This document shows, one piece after another, positions 8,296 to 17,984 of a stretch of 39,269 nucleotides of DNA. The notes below the pieces were generated by a model. That model saw only the letters and a list, made by a program, of their open reading frames with translations, did no database searches and had not been told where the DNA came from. This DNA is from Ardenticatenaceae bacterium. GTDB lineage: Bacteria > Chloroflexota > Anaerolineae > Promineifilales > Promineifilaceae. Each line of letters opens with the position of its first letter. The first letter of the stretch is position 1. The position numbers were made by a program, and so were the translations under genes. The stretch lies in NCBI GenBank assembly GCA_020634395.1, contig JACKBU010000034.1:1-39269 (forward strand). The letters run 5' to 3'.

Positions 8296-8394
8296 CCTGT
8301 GTGTAACAGGCCCCGTCTTAACTTCGAACAATGCCTTTTCACCTGCCACACGGTTGCGCCCCTTTACTGCGACGCGCCCATCGAGGAAAAATGC

Positions 8395-9399
8395 ATGTTA
8401 GATAATATAGTTGTACTTTTGGACGGCTCCGAATTGGCCCTGTGTGCGCTGCCCCACACCCGCGCGCTGGCCCAGGCATTTCAGGCCAATGTGACCCTGC
8501 TGCACGTTCTGGAGCCAAAAGAAAAAACAGACACAGGCCGCTTAGACCCGCTCAACTGGCACCTGCGCAAAATAGAAGCGCAGTCCTATCTGGCGGCCAT
8601 CTCCCAACAAGACACCGACACAAGCCCCCCCTTGGACACCGTGCTGCTAGAAGGAGCGGCCGCCAATCGTATCGTTGAATACATCGAAAAAAACAACCCG
8701 GATTTGGTCATCCTGAGCAGCCACGGACGAGGGGGACTGTCCCCCTGGAACGTGAGCAGTGTGGCGCAAAAAATCATCTACCGCGCATTTCGGTCGCTGC
8801 TGTTGGTGCGGGCCTATGAGCAGCCGGAAGGCGCGCTTAATGTGCGTTATCGGCGCATTGCCGTCCTTTTGGATGGCTCCAAGCGCGCGGAGTGCGCGCT
8901 CCCCTTTGCCGTTCGCCTGGCGGCTGCCCACAACGCCGAACTCATGCTGGTTCACACGATGGAAGCGCCTACATTTATTCAATGCCGCAGCCAGACCTCG
9001 GAAGAGAGAGCTGCCCTGGCGCAGATAGCCGGACGCAACGAGGCCCAGGTCGATCTGTACCTGGCGCAGGTAGCCGCCCAGATCCAGCCCGCGCCGGTCA
9101 CCTGCCGCCTGTCATCTCATAACACGGCCGATGCGCTGCTGGAGTTTGTCAATCACCGTGACATTGATCTGTTAGCCACGTGCGCCCATGGATACTCTAG
9201 TGAAACCACACGGCCGTATGGCTCCGTCGTCTCCAACCTGATCGCTTACGGCCGTACTTCCCTGCTCATCATCCAGGATCTGCCCCAAGACCAAATCAGA
9301 CCCACCCAGGCTGAAATCAACGCCGCTGCCACCAGCAGTGCACGACGAATGAACCGGACAATCGCTTATGCTCAACCCGCAAACTGGTCAACAAAGTAA
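8395..9399 (+). CDS. Tandem-domain universal stress protein (UspA family)
   Basis: This 334-residue protein contains two UspA domains of about 145-150 residues each. Both start with a similar strand and turn (IVVLLDGSELALCALP and IAVLLDGSKRAECALP), and both have a mid-domain LLHVLEP/LVHTMEA strand. The first keeps an SHGRGG nucleotide-loop-like segment (ILSSHGRGGLSPWN); the second has CAHGYSSE, which is more divergent. UspA proteins bind ATP or other ligands and are induced by stress and starvation. The ATG at 8395 has GAGGAAAA close upstream; a longer in-frame start at 8299 would run into the leader hairpin. Its last 32 bases overlap the giant glucan-synthase gene in another frame, so the two are translationally linked. 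Confidence 0.92.
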   Translation: MLDNIVVLLDGSELALCALPHTRALAQAFQANVTLLHVLEPKEKTDTGRLDPLNWHLRKIEAQSYLAAISQQDTDTSPPLDTVLLEGAAANRIVEYIEKNNPDLVILSSHGRGGLSPWNVSSVAQKIIYRAFRSLLLVRAYEQPEGALNVRYRRIAVLLDGSKRAECALPFAVRLAAAHNAELMLVHTMEAPTFIQCRSQTSEERAALAQIAGRNEAQVDLYLAQVAAQIQPAPVTCRLSSHNTADALLEFVNHRDIDLLATCAHGYSSETTRPYGSVVSNLIAYGRTSLLIIQDLPQDQIRPTQAEINAAATSSARRMNRTIAYAQPANWSTK

Positions 9400-12300
9400 A
9401 ACTCACCTTTCCGATACCAGCGAAAGCGGAGATCCGCGAACTCCCCTTGAACAGGCTGCCCACCAACTGGCTGCCCAACACCAGGAAGCAGCGCTGGCCC
9501 AATTTCCCCCTTATTTGTTGCAACGCCTCTCCCCCCAAAAAGATTTGTTGCAGGCAGTTCATCAATATTTTGTCCATGCCTCTCAGGAAGAGCTGGCTTA
9601 CTCAACGGCCGCCGAATGGATTCTAGACAACTATTACGTGGTGCAGCAGGCGCTGCGCCAGGTGAAGAACGATATGCCGGCCAGTTACTACGAGCAGCTG
9701 CCCAAACTGGCCGGCGAGGGCGAGTATCACGGCCTGCCGCGCATCTATGCTCTGGCCCGCTTTTACACCATGCTGGAGCATTGCTACACCGACATGGAAA
9801 GGGTGAAACGGTTTGCCCATGCCTACCAGGAAGTTACGCCGCTCACAATGGGCGAGGTGTGGGCGCTGCCGATTATGCTGCGCTTTTGCCTGCTGGAGTG
9901 CCTGGCGCAGTCGGCCGGACGCGCCACCCGGCAGTTTGATGACACGGCCGTCTTAGAGCCGGCCCTCACTTTTCCCCTGGAAACTTCCGGCAACGAAGCC
10001 ATCGCCAACTGTATTCTCAGCCTGCGCTTGCTCGACAGCTATGATTGGCAGACCTTTTTTGAGGATGTCAGTCTGGTGGAGCAGATTTTGCGCCAGGACC
10101 CGGCCAGGATTTACGGCCGTATGACTTTCGACACCCGCGACCATTACCGCAAAGTGGTGGAAAACCTGGCCCTGGCTACCGGCCAGTTAGAAACTGAGGT
10201 GGCGCAAACGGCCGTCAACCTCGTGGCCCATCCTCCCCTTTCTGCCGCCGATGGCTGGGAAGGGCTGCAGCAGCCTGCCAATGCCCACGTCGGCTACTAT
10301 TTGTTAGGCCCGGCGCGTGAAACCCTGGAGCAGGAGATCGGCTATCGCCCTGACTGGCTGCACCGCTGGGGACGGCGTCACGTCCTGGCCACCTATTTAG
10401 GGGGCACGGCGCTGCTCACCCTGGCGATTGTGACCTTGCTGATTTGGTATACGGCCGTCTCGGGCGGCAGCGGTTGGCAGATGGTCTTGGCTGGCGCATT
10501 GGGGCTGATACCGGCAACGGCCGTGGCCATCGGCCTCGTCAATTGGCTGGCCACCGCTGTGGTCAAACCCCGGATGATGCCCCGTCTGGACTTTTCCGAT
10601 GGGCTCCCCTCTTCCTGCCGCACGATGGTGGTGATCCCCGCCTTGCTTACCAGCGAAACCGAAATTCACAGCCTGCTGAACGAGTTGGAGCAGCACTACC
10701 TGCGCAATCCTGATCTCCAGATGGGTTTTGCCCTGCTGACGGACTTTGGTGACGCCCCTGCGGAAGAAATGCCCGACGATGAGGTGTTGGGCCAGATAGC
10801 CCAGGCCGGCATCAAGGCGCTCGACGAGCGTTATCCCAGTCACCCTTTTTACCTGTTTAACCGCCGCCGCCAGTACAACCCCAGCGAAGGCGTCTGGATG
10901 GGCTGGGAGCGTAAACGTGGCAAACTCCACGAGTTCAACCGCCTCCTGCGCGGCGCGGCTGATACTTCCTTCACCCTGCAGGTTGGCGACCTCACGTTTC
11001 TGCCAGAAGTGCAGTTTGTTATTACCCTGGACGCCGATACCGTGCTGCCCGCCGACGCCGCCTGGCGATTGGTCGGCGCTATTGCCCATCCCCTGAACCG
11101 GGCGCAGTGCGATCCGCAAACCGGCCGGGTAACGTCCGGGTACACGGTTTTGCAGCCGCGCACCGAAATCAAGCCCACCAGTGCCGGCCAATCTCTCTTC
11201 ACGCGGGTATTTGCCGGCGACATTGGCCTGGATTTGTACAGTCTGGCCGTTTCCGACGTTTATCAGGATTTATTCGGCGAGGGCATCTATGTAGGCAAGG
11301 GGATTTACGATGTGGACGCTTTTGAATGCAGTCTGGCGGGGCGCGTGCCGGAAAACGCCCTGTTAAGCCATGATCTCTTTGAGGGCGTACAGGGCCGCGC
11401 CGGTCTGGTAACCGATACCGTTTTGTATGAGGACTTTCCGCCCCATTATCTGATCCACGTGCGCCGCTCGCATCGGTGGATACGCGGCGACTGGCAGCTG
11501 CTGCCCTGGCTGTGGTTTACCGTGCCAACGGCCGTTGGCCGCCGCCGCAACACCCTCTCCCTGTTGTCCCGTTGGAAAATCTTCGATAACCTGCGCCGCA
11601 GTCTCGTTGCGCCGCTGCTGCTTCTCTTTTTTGTGGCCGGCTGGCTGTGGCTGCCCGGCTCGCCGGTTGTCTGGACGTTTATTGGCCTGCTCTTAACGGC
11701 CGTTTCCCTGCTAACGGCCGTGGCCATCGCCATCATGCGCGGCCTCGGCGGCGCGACCTGGCGCGACGTGCGCCGCCCCATCCGCGATGGGGCCATCCGC
11801 TGGCTGCTGCAGATCGCTTTTCTCCCCTACGAGACCTTGCTGCATCTAGACGCCATCATCGTCACGTTGGGACGGCTGTTCATCACCCGCCGCCATCTGC
11901 TGCAGTGGACCACGGCCGCGCACACGGCCCGGCTGCTGGGCGAAAAATTGTCGCTGGAAAGTACGGCCGTGCAGATGGTGCGTTCCCTGATACTGGTAGG
12001 GGCGCTGCTCCTGCTCGTGGCCGCGTGGCGGCCGGAAGCTTTGGCCGCTGCTGTCCCTCTCATGGTTGTGTGGGTGTTGGGACCAGAAATTGCCCACCGT
12101 ATCAGCCGGCCGCAGCATCCGCCCACGGCCGTGTTAACCGCCGCTGAACAACAGCGGCTGCGCAACGTCGCCCGCCGCACCTGGCTCTTCTTTGAAGAAT
12201 TTATCGGTCCCGAAGACAACTGGTTGCCTCCTGACCATTTCCAGGAATCCCCGCGTGGCGTGGTGGCTCATCGCACCTCGCCCACCAACATTGGCCTCTA

Positions 12301-15300
12301 CCTGCTCACCTGCCTGGCAGCCTACGACCTGGGCTACATCAGCTCGTTGAATTTGTCACTCCGTCTCAACGACACCTTCGATACGCTGGACAAACTGGAT
12401 CGCTATCGCGGCCATTTCCTCAACTGGCTCGATACCCGGACGTTAAGCCCTCTGCCGCCGCGCTACGTCTCCACCGTCGACAGCGGCAATCTGGCTGGCT
12501 GCCTGCTGGCTCTGAAGCAGGCCTGCCTGCGCATGTCCGAGCAGCCCGTCTGGCGTGAACAGCGCTGGCAGGGGCTGTTGGATACGCTCGGCTTGTTTGA
12601 TGATATGGTGACGGATCTGGCCGCGGAGGGTCAGGAGACGGCCATTCGTGAGCAGTTGGCCCATATCCGCACCCAGATAAAGGCGGTCCAGACCGAACCC
12701 GCGCAGTGGGTCGGCTTTCTGGAACGGTTGATCCAGGAGGAGACGCCGGAGTTGGATCGCCTGCTGCTCGCGCTTTTAGAAGATGAAGCGGCCGTCTTTA
12801 CGGCCGAGACCATTCGCCAGTGGCGGCTTAACATGGATCATTTGCAAGGCATGCTGTTTGGCATGGAGCGCAAACTAAGACTGTTAAGTCCCTGGCTGCT
12901 GGCGCTGCAGCATGCGCCGGCTTACTGCACGGCCGCTCATGCGCCTACGGCCGTGCGCACGGCCTGGCAAAATTTGCTGGAAGCCATGCCCCAAATGCCG
13001 CACCTGAACGAGCTGATGCCCATTTGCCGCCAGATAGAAGAAGCCTTGCTGGAGCTGGAGGCAGCCCTGCCGTCAGATGATTCCGCTCAGGTAGCCGAAG
13101 TGCAGCAGTGGTGCAGCGAACTGCGGCTCAGTCTGGCCAGCGCGCGCCTGACGGTAGAGCCGCTGCTCACCAGCTATCAGCTGCTGGCTGGCCGCGCCGA
13201 CCGGCTGGTAAACGAGATGGACTTTACCTTTCTGTATAGCCAGCAGCGTCACGTATTCCACATCGGCTATAACCTGGAGAGCGGCCGTCTGGATAACAAT
13301 TATTATGATTTGCTGGCCTCGGAAGCGCGCATTACCAGCATTGTGGCCATCGCCAAACGCGACGTGCCCCAGAAGCACTGGCTGCATCTGGCACGGCCGT
13401 TAACCCGCTTGCACGGTGGTTTATCCCTCCTTTCCTGGAGCGGCACGATGTTTGAATACCTCATGCCGCCTCTGTTAATGAACAGTTACCGCGGCACGCT
13501 GCTGGCGCAGAGCTGTGAGGCTGTGGTGGAGCATCAAATCGCTTACGGCAGTTCCCGCGACGTCCCCTGGGGCATTTCAGAGTCTGGTTTTTACACCTTC
13601 GATAATGCTTTGAATTACCAGTATCGCGCCTTCGGCGTGCCCGGTGCGGGTTTCAAACGCGGCCTGTCCGACGACCTGGTGATTACACCTTACGCCTCCT
13701 TCATGGCTTTGCCAATGCAGCCCCTGGCTACGCTGGCAAATCTGGATCGCCTGCAGCAGTATGGGATGGTCGGCCCCTATGGCCTTTACGAAGCCATCGA
13801 TTTTACCCCTTCGCGGCTGCACCTCAGCCAGGAAGCGGCTGTCGTGCGTTCTTACATGTCCCATCATCAGGGCATGATGATGTTGGGACTGGTCAACTAC
13901 CTGCAAGACAACATCATGGTTTCGCGTTTTCACGCTGAGCCGGCCATCCAAAGTGTGGAGCTGCTGCTTCAGGAGCAGGTTCCGGCCGACATTCCTCTGC
14001 AGTCGCCGCACGAAGATGAAACGGTGAGCGATATTCGCCCGGAGGCGGCCGCCATTACGGCCGATCCCTGGCCGGTTCCCCTGGATACGCCGATGCCGCT
14101 GGTGCATTATTTGTCAAACGGCCGTTTCATGTCCCTCATCAGCAACGCGGGCAGCGGTTATCTGGCCACGCCGGATGTGATGCTCACCCGTTGGCGGCCA
14201 GATACCACGCGCGATAACTGGGGTGTCTGGCTGTACGTGCAGGATCTAGACAACGGCATCTACTGGTCGGCCGGGCAGCAGCCGGCGGGCCAGACCCCCC
14301 ACGGGCGCGAACTGCACTATTTTCCCCACAAAGCCCAGTTCCGCCGCCACGACTATGACATCACCCTGCAAATGGAAGTTGTCGTCGCGCCGGAAGAAAA
14401 CGTGGAAATTCGGCTGGTACACCTGACCAACGACAGCGACCGCGACCGCCGCCTGCGGCTAAACAGCTATGGCGAGGTGGTGTTGACAGACTTCGCCAGC
14501 GACAATCGCCATCCGGCGTTTGCCAAGCTGTTCGTCGAAAGTGAATACTCTGCCGAACATAACGCGCTCATTTTCCGCCGCCGCCCGCGCTCGGCCGATG
14601 AAAAGCCGCGCTTCCTGGGCCATATGCTGGTCGCCGCCGATGGTACGCCGCTCACGCGCGCCTACGAAAGTGACCGGGCCAGTTTTCTGGGGCGCAACCG
14701 GACGGCCGTGCGGCCGGTTGCCCTGGAGCGCCGGGGCGAATGGTTGACCGGCACCACCGGCGCCACGCTCGATCCCATTATGGCCCTGGGGCAGGTGGTG
14801 GAGCTGGAACCGCACACGGCCGTTGAGTTGGCCTGGATCACCTTTACTGCCGGCTCACGCGAGGATTTGCTGGCTCTGGCGCAGGAGTATCGGCGCTGGT
14901 CGGTGATCAGCCGGGCCTTTACCAACGCCCGCACTCTGGCGGAGCAGGATTTGCGCCGCCTGAACATCACGATCGCCGAGCTGGCTCAGCTGCAGCGCCT
15001 GCTGTCGCTGCTGCTGTATCCGCATACGGCCGTGCGCGCCGAGGCCGCCGTCCTGGCAGCCAATACCAAAGGTCAGTCTGGTCTCTGGGCCTACGGCATC
15101 TCCGGCGATTATCCGATCTTGCTGTTCAGTCTGGAGGATGAAGCGGCCAGCGATCTTCTCTTGCTGCTGCTGCGCGCCCATATGTATTGGCGGCGGCGCG
15201 GCCTGCGCGTCGATCTGGTTATCTTGAATCGCCAGCCATCCAACTATGGCCAGGCCGTGCAGGGTTACATTTTTCGCAACGTGCAGCGCATGGAAAGTGA

Positions 15301-17935
15301 ACACTGGCTTAACAAGCGTGGCGGCATCTTCATCCTGCGCGCCGACCAGATGAGCCAGGCCGATAACATTCTCCTGCATACGGCCGCCCGCGTGGTTCTG
15401 GATGCGGCGGCCGGACCGCTGGAGGCGCAGGTGGCCCGGATGATGGAGCGCACGACGGTGCTGCCCGATTTTCTGCCTTCGGTTTCGCCTGCCGACCGGG
15501 CCGACCGCATGGCGCCCGTCCCCCGCCCCGACGATTTGCTGTTCGATAATGGTTGGGGTGGCTTTTCGGCCGACGGCCAGGAGTATATTGTCTACCTGGA
15601 GCCGGGTCAGACCACTCCGGCCCCGTGGATCAACGTTATCGCCAACGAGCGCTTTGGCTTTCTGGTGTCTGAGGCAGGCAGCGGCTACACCTGGAACGTC
15701 AACAGCGGCGAGAACCGGCTGACCTCCTGGCGCAACGATCCGATCACGGACGCTCCGGCCGAAGCCCTGTATTTGCGGGATGAAGAAACGGCTGAAGTCT
15801 GGTCTCCCACACCCCAGCCGACCCCGGCCGACGCGCCTTATCTGGTGCGACATGGAGCAGGTTACACAATTTTTGAACATCACAGCCACCATCTCAAACA
15901 GCAGCTGCGTCTGTTTGTGGCGGAGGATGCCGCGGTGAAGATTGTTCACCTGCGCCTGGAAAATGCGGCGCAACGGCCGCGTCGTATCACGGCTACCTAC
16001 TTTGCCGAATGGGTGCTGGGCACGGATCACTATGTTACCCAGCCGTTCATTATCTCCGGCTACCGGCCGGAACTGCACGCGCTGCTGGCGCGCAATCCGT
16101 ACAATACCGAGTTTGGCCAGGCGGTGGCTTTTATGGCGACCAGTAAACAGCCGCATGGCCTGACGGCCGATCGTACAGAATTTTTGGGGCGACTGGGCAC
16201 TCTGACACGGCCCGCGGCGCTGCGGCGTATGGGTCTGAGCGACCGCACGCCCATCGGGGCCGATCCGGGCGCGGCCATGCAGCTGCACATCGATCTGCCA
16301 CCGGGCGGCAGCGAGGAGATCTACTTCCTGTTAGGTGAGGGAAATGACGAAGCAGAGGCGCTGGCAGTTATTGAGAAATTCCGGGACAAGGCGAATGTGG
16401 CGGCGGCCTGGGAGGCGGGCCACAAGCTCTGGGACGACGTGCTGGGGGCAGTTACCGTGGAAACACCGGACCCGGCCATGAATTTACTGTTGAACCGCTG
16501 GCTGCTGTATCAGGCGCTGGCCTGTCGGGTGTGGGGCCGCTCGGCGCTGTACCAGTCCAGCGGGGCTTATGGTTTCCGCGACCAGCTGCAGGATGTGATG
16601 AGCCTGCTTCATGCGCGGCCGGATCTGGCGCGGGCGCAGCTGCTGCGCGCGGCGCGCCACCAGTTTGAGGCCGGCGATGTGCTGCACTGGTGGCATCCAC
16701 CGTCTGGCCGTGGGGTGCGTACGCGCATTACCGATGATCTGGCGTGGCTGCCGTATGTCACGGCCGTTTACGTGCAAACCACAGGCGATACGGCCGTTCT
16801 CGACGAAACCGTCCCCCTGCTCATCGGCCAGCCGTTGGGCCGCGAAGAAGAAGAACGTTACGGTTTATACGAATCCACCGAAGCCACGTATACCTTATAC
16901 GATCACTGCTGCCGCGCCCTAAAACGCGCCGCCACTCAGGGCCGCCACGGTCTGCCGCTTATGGGGGCCGGTGATTGGAATGATGGGATGAACCGGGTAG
17001 GCATCCACGGCAAAGGCGAAAGCGTCTGGCTGGGCTGGTTCCTGGCCGATACCTTGCAAAAGTTCGCCGCCGTGTGTGAACAGCGCGGCGATGAGGAAAA
17101 AGCGAAGCAGTTTCACCAGCAGGCAGAAGCGTACCGCCAGGCTGTGGAGGAGGACGCCTGGGATGGGGGTTGGTACCGCCGCGCTTATTACGATGATGGC
17201 ACCCCGCTGGGGTCGCGGCAAAATCGGGAGTGCCGCCTGGATGCAATTGCCCAGTCGTGGGGCGTATTGACGGGACTGGGGGATGAAGAGCGGGTGCGGC
17301 AGGCGATGACGGCCGTTGAAGATCAACTCATCAAAAAAGACGAACGGCTCATTTTGCTCTTTACTCCCCCCTTCGACGACACGCGCAAAGATCCAGGCTA
17401 CATCAAAGGCTACCTGCCCGGCATCCGCGAAAATGGCGGGCAGTATACCCATGCGGCGATGTGGACGATCTGGGCGTTTGCCGATTTGGGGCAGGCGGAG
17501 AAGGCTGAAGCCCTGTTCCGGCTGGTAAATCCCATTTACCGGGCCGATACCGTGGAAAAGGCGGCCATCTACAAGGTGGAGCCATACGTCATCGCCGCCG
17601 ACGTCTATGGCGTGCCGCCCCACGAGGGGCGGGGCGGTTGGACGTGGTATACAGGCTCCTGCGGCTGGATGTATCGTCTGGGAATTGAAGGAATTTTAGG
17701 CGTGCACCGCCGGGGACAGGTCCTGCAAATTCGGCCGAATTTGCCGCCGGCCTGGCCGGGGTTTAAGCTGGCTTACCGGTACGGCCGTTCCTGCTACCAG
17801 ATTTCTGTGGAGAACAATGCCCAGGACGAGGCAGGCGTCTGGTTAGACGGCGCAGCGCTGCCTGACGGGGAAATCCCGCTGCACGACGACGGCCGTGAGC
17901 ATGCTGTGTTGGTCCGTCTGGCGCGCCCGGAATGA
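9368..17935 (+). CDS. Cyclic beta-1,2-glucan synthase-like protein (GT84 + glycoamylase-like + GH94), NdvB/ChvB/Cgs type
   Basis: The 2855-residue product matches the size of rhizobial/Brucella cyclic glucan synthases (about 2800-2870). Order: a soluble N-terminal part; transmembrane helices near 341-362 and 368-398; a family-2-like glucosyltransferase (about 415-735) with Asp555-Ala-Asp557 and an R-x-x-R-W motif at 700-704; further membrane helices at about 741-794 and 869-911; a glycoamylase-like domain (about 935-1530, including MSHHQGMMM); two related beta-sandwich stretches (near 1575 and 2095); and a GH94 phosphorylase domain with GDWNDGMN (Asp2536, Asp2539). Known relatives initiate, elongate and cyclise beta-1,2-glucan from UDP-glucose at the inner membrane, the GH94 part trimming chain length. 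The start overlaps the uspA end and has only a weak GGA upstream. Whether the product here is cyclic is not shown by sequence. Many octamers lie inside, mostly read as TAV. Confidence 0.92.
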   Translation: MLNPQTGQQSKTHLSDTSESGDPRTPLEQAAHQLAAQHQEAALAQFPPYLLQRLSPQKDLLQAVHQYFVHASQEELAYSTAAEWILDNYYVVQQALRQVKNDMPASYYEQLPKLAGEGEYHGLPRIYALARFYTMLEHCYTDMERVKRFAHAYQEVTPLTMGEVWALPIMLRFCLLECLAQSAGRATRQFDDTAVLEPALTFPLETSGNEAIANCILSLRLLDSYDWQTFFEDVSLVEQILRQDPARIYGRMTFDTRDHYRKVVENLALATGQLETEVAQTAVNLVAHPPLSAADGWEGLQQPANAHVGYYLLGPARETLEQEIGYRPDWLHRWGRRHVLATYLGGTALLTLAIVTLLIWYTAVSGGSGWQMVLAGALGLIPATAVAIGLVNWLATAVVKPRMMPRLDFSDGLPSSCRTMVVIPALLTSETEIHSLLNELEQHYLRNPDLQMGFALLTDFGDAPAEEMPDDEVLGQIAQAGIKALDERYPSHPFYLFNRRRQYNPSEGVWMGWERKRGKLHEFNRLLRGAADTSFTLQVGDLTFLPEVQFVITLDADTVLPADAAWRLVGAIAHPLNRAQCDPQTGRVTSGYTVLQPRTEIKPTSAGQSLFTRVFAGDIGLDLYSLAVSDVYQDLFGEGIYVGKGIYDVDAFECSLAGRVPENALLSHDLFEGVQGRAGLVTDTVLYEDFPPHYLIHVRRSHRWIRGDWQLLPWLWFTVPTAVGRRRNTLSLLSRWKIFDNLRRSLVAPLLLLFFVAGWLWLPGSPVVWTFIGLLLTAVSLLTAVAIAIMRGLGGATWRDVRRPIRDGAIRWLLQIAFLPYETLLHLDAIIVTLGRLFITRRHLLQWTTAAHTARLLGEKLSLESTAVQMVRSLILVGALLLLVAAWRPEALAAAVPLMVVWVLGPEIAHRISRPQHPPTAVLTAAEQQRLRNVARRTWLFFEEFIGPEDNWLPPDHFQESPRGVVAHRTSPTNIGLYLLTCLAAYDLGYISSLNLSLRLNDTFDTLDKLDRYRGHFLNWLDTRTLSPLPPRYVSTVDSGNLAGCLLALKQACLRMSEQPVWREQRWQGLLDTLGLFDDMVTDLAAEGQETAIREQLAHIRTQIKAVQTEPAQWVGFLERLIQEETPELDRLLLALLEDEAAVFTAETIRQWRLNMDHLQGMLFGMERKLRLLSPWLLALQHAPAYCTAAHAPTAVRTAWQNLLEAMPQMPHLNELMPICRQIEEALLELEAALPSDDSAQVAEVQQWCSELRLSLASARLTVEPLLTSYQLLAGRADRLVNEMDFTFLYSQQRHVFHIGYNLESGRLDNNYYDLLASEARITSIVAIAKRDVPQKHWLHLARPLTRLHGGLSLLSWSGTMFEYLMPPLLMNSYRGTLLAQSCEAVVEHQIAYGSSRDVPWGISESGFYTFDNALNYQYRAFGVPGAGFKRGLSDDLVITPYASFMALPMQPLATLANLDRLQQYGMVGPYGLYEAIDFTPSRLHLSQEAAVVRSYMSHHQGMMMLGLVNYLQDNIMVSRFHAEPAIQSVELLLQEQVPADIPLQSPHEDETVSDIRPEAAAITADPWPVPLDTPMPLVHYLSNGRFMSLISNAGSGYLATPDVMLTRWRPDTTRDNWGVWLYVQDLDNGIYWSAGQQPAGQTPHGRELHYFPHKAQFRRHDYDITLQMEVVVAPEENVEIRLVHLTNDSDRDRRLRLNSYGEVVLTDFASDNRHPAFAKLFVESEYSAEHNALIFRRRPRSADEKPRFLGHMLVAADGTPLTRAYESDRASFLGRNRTAVRPVALERRGEWLTGTTGATLDPIMALGQVVELEPHTAVELAWITFTAGSREDLLALAQEYRRWSVISRAFTNARTLAEQDLRRLNITIAELAQLQRLLSLLLYPHTAVRAEAAVLAANTKGQSGLWAYGISGDYPILLFSLEDEAASDLLLLLLRAHMYWRRRGLRVDLVILNRQPSNYGQAVQGYIFRNVQRMESEHWLNKRGGIFILRADQMSQADNILLHTAARVVLDAAAGPLEAQVARMMERTTVLPDFLPSVSPADRADRMAPVPRPDDLLFDNGWGGFSADGQEYIVYLEPGQTTPAPWINVIANERFGFLVSEAGSGYTWNVNSGENRLTSWRNDPITDAPAEALYLRDEETAEVWSPTPQPTPADAPYLVRHGAGYTIFEHHSHHLKQQLRLFVAEDAAVKIVHLRLENAAQRPRRITATYFAEWVLGTDHYVTQPFIISGYRPELHALLARNPYNTEFGQAVAFMATSKQPHGLTADRTEFLGRLGTLTRPAALRRMGLSDRTPIGADPGAAMQLHIDLPPGGSEEIYFLLGEGNDEAEALAVIEKFRDKANVAAAWEAGHKLWDDVLGAVTVETPDPAMNLLLNRWLLYQALACRVWGRSALYQSSGAYGFRDQLQDVMSLLHARPDLARAQLLRAARHQFEAGDVLHWWHPPSGRGVRTRITDDLAWLPYVTAVYVQTTGDTAVLDETVPLLIGQPLGREEEERYGLYESTEATYTLYDHCCRALKRAATQGRHGLPLMGAGDWNDGMNRVGIHGKGESVWLGWFLADTLQKFAAVCEQRGDEEKAKQFHQQAEAYRQAVEEDAWDGGWYRRAYYDDGTPLGSRQNRECRLDAIAQSWGVLTGLGDEERVRQAMTAVEDQLIKKDERLILLFTPPFDDTRKDPGYIKGYLPGIRENGGQYTHAAMWTIWAFADLGQAEKAEALFRLVNPIYRADTVEKAAIYKVEPYVIAADVYGVPPHEGRGGWTWYTGSCGWMYRLGIEGILGVHRRGQVLQIRPNLPPAWPGFKLAYRYGRSCYQISVENNAQDEAGVWLDGAALPDGEIPLHDDGREHAVLVRLARPE

Positions 17936-17944
17936 AAATTAAAC

Positions 17945-17977
17945 GTGTTCAGGTGTCAAAGTTGAGCACCTGAACAC
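17945..17977. terminator. Bidirectional terminator-like hairpin between convergent genes
   Basis: GTGTTCAGGTG (17945-17955) and CACCTGAACAC (17967-17977) form a perfect 11-bp stem around an 11-base loop. It sits in the 49-base gap between the convergent glucan-synthase gene and the minus-strand operon. On the minus strand it is followed by GTTTAATTTT, a reasonable U-tract; on the plus strand the tail is AGATAC, so it is a better terminator for the minus-strand operon. Confidence 0.8.
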
Positions 17978-17984
17978 AGATACA

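Larger units (their letters stand above)
7598..8394. other. Long divergent intergenic region between the kinase and uspA operons
   Basis: About 800 bases without a supported gene separate two divergent transcription units. It holds four landmarks: octamers at 7652, 8134 and 8280; a candidate plus-strand promoter at 7882-7910; the AT-rich 16-mer at 8041-8056, partly duplicated as two GATATATG words; and a long hairpin at 8261-8295 followed by a small CCTGT/ACAGG hairpin at 8295-8309. The ORFs visible here are short, lack ribosome-binding sites and have no recognisable product. A long transcribed leader of uspA or a small RNA is possible. Confidence 0.55.

Noticed and set aside
8112..8351. Minus-strand ORF of 79 codons in the intergenic region
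   Set aside because: No ribosome-binding site, no family, and it runs through the leader hairpin.
14855..16288. Long minus-strand ORF (477 codons) inside the glucan-synthase gene
   Set aside because: It is the antisense shadow of a GC-rich coding sequence; the product is rich in Arg, His and Gln without domains, while the plus strand has clear GH94-type sequence.
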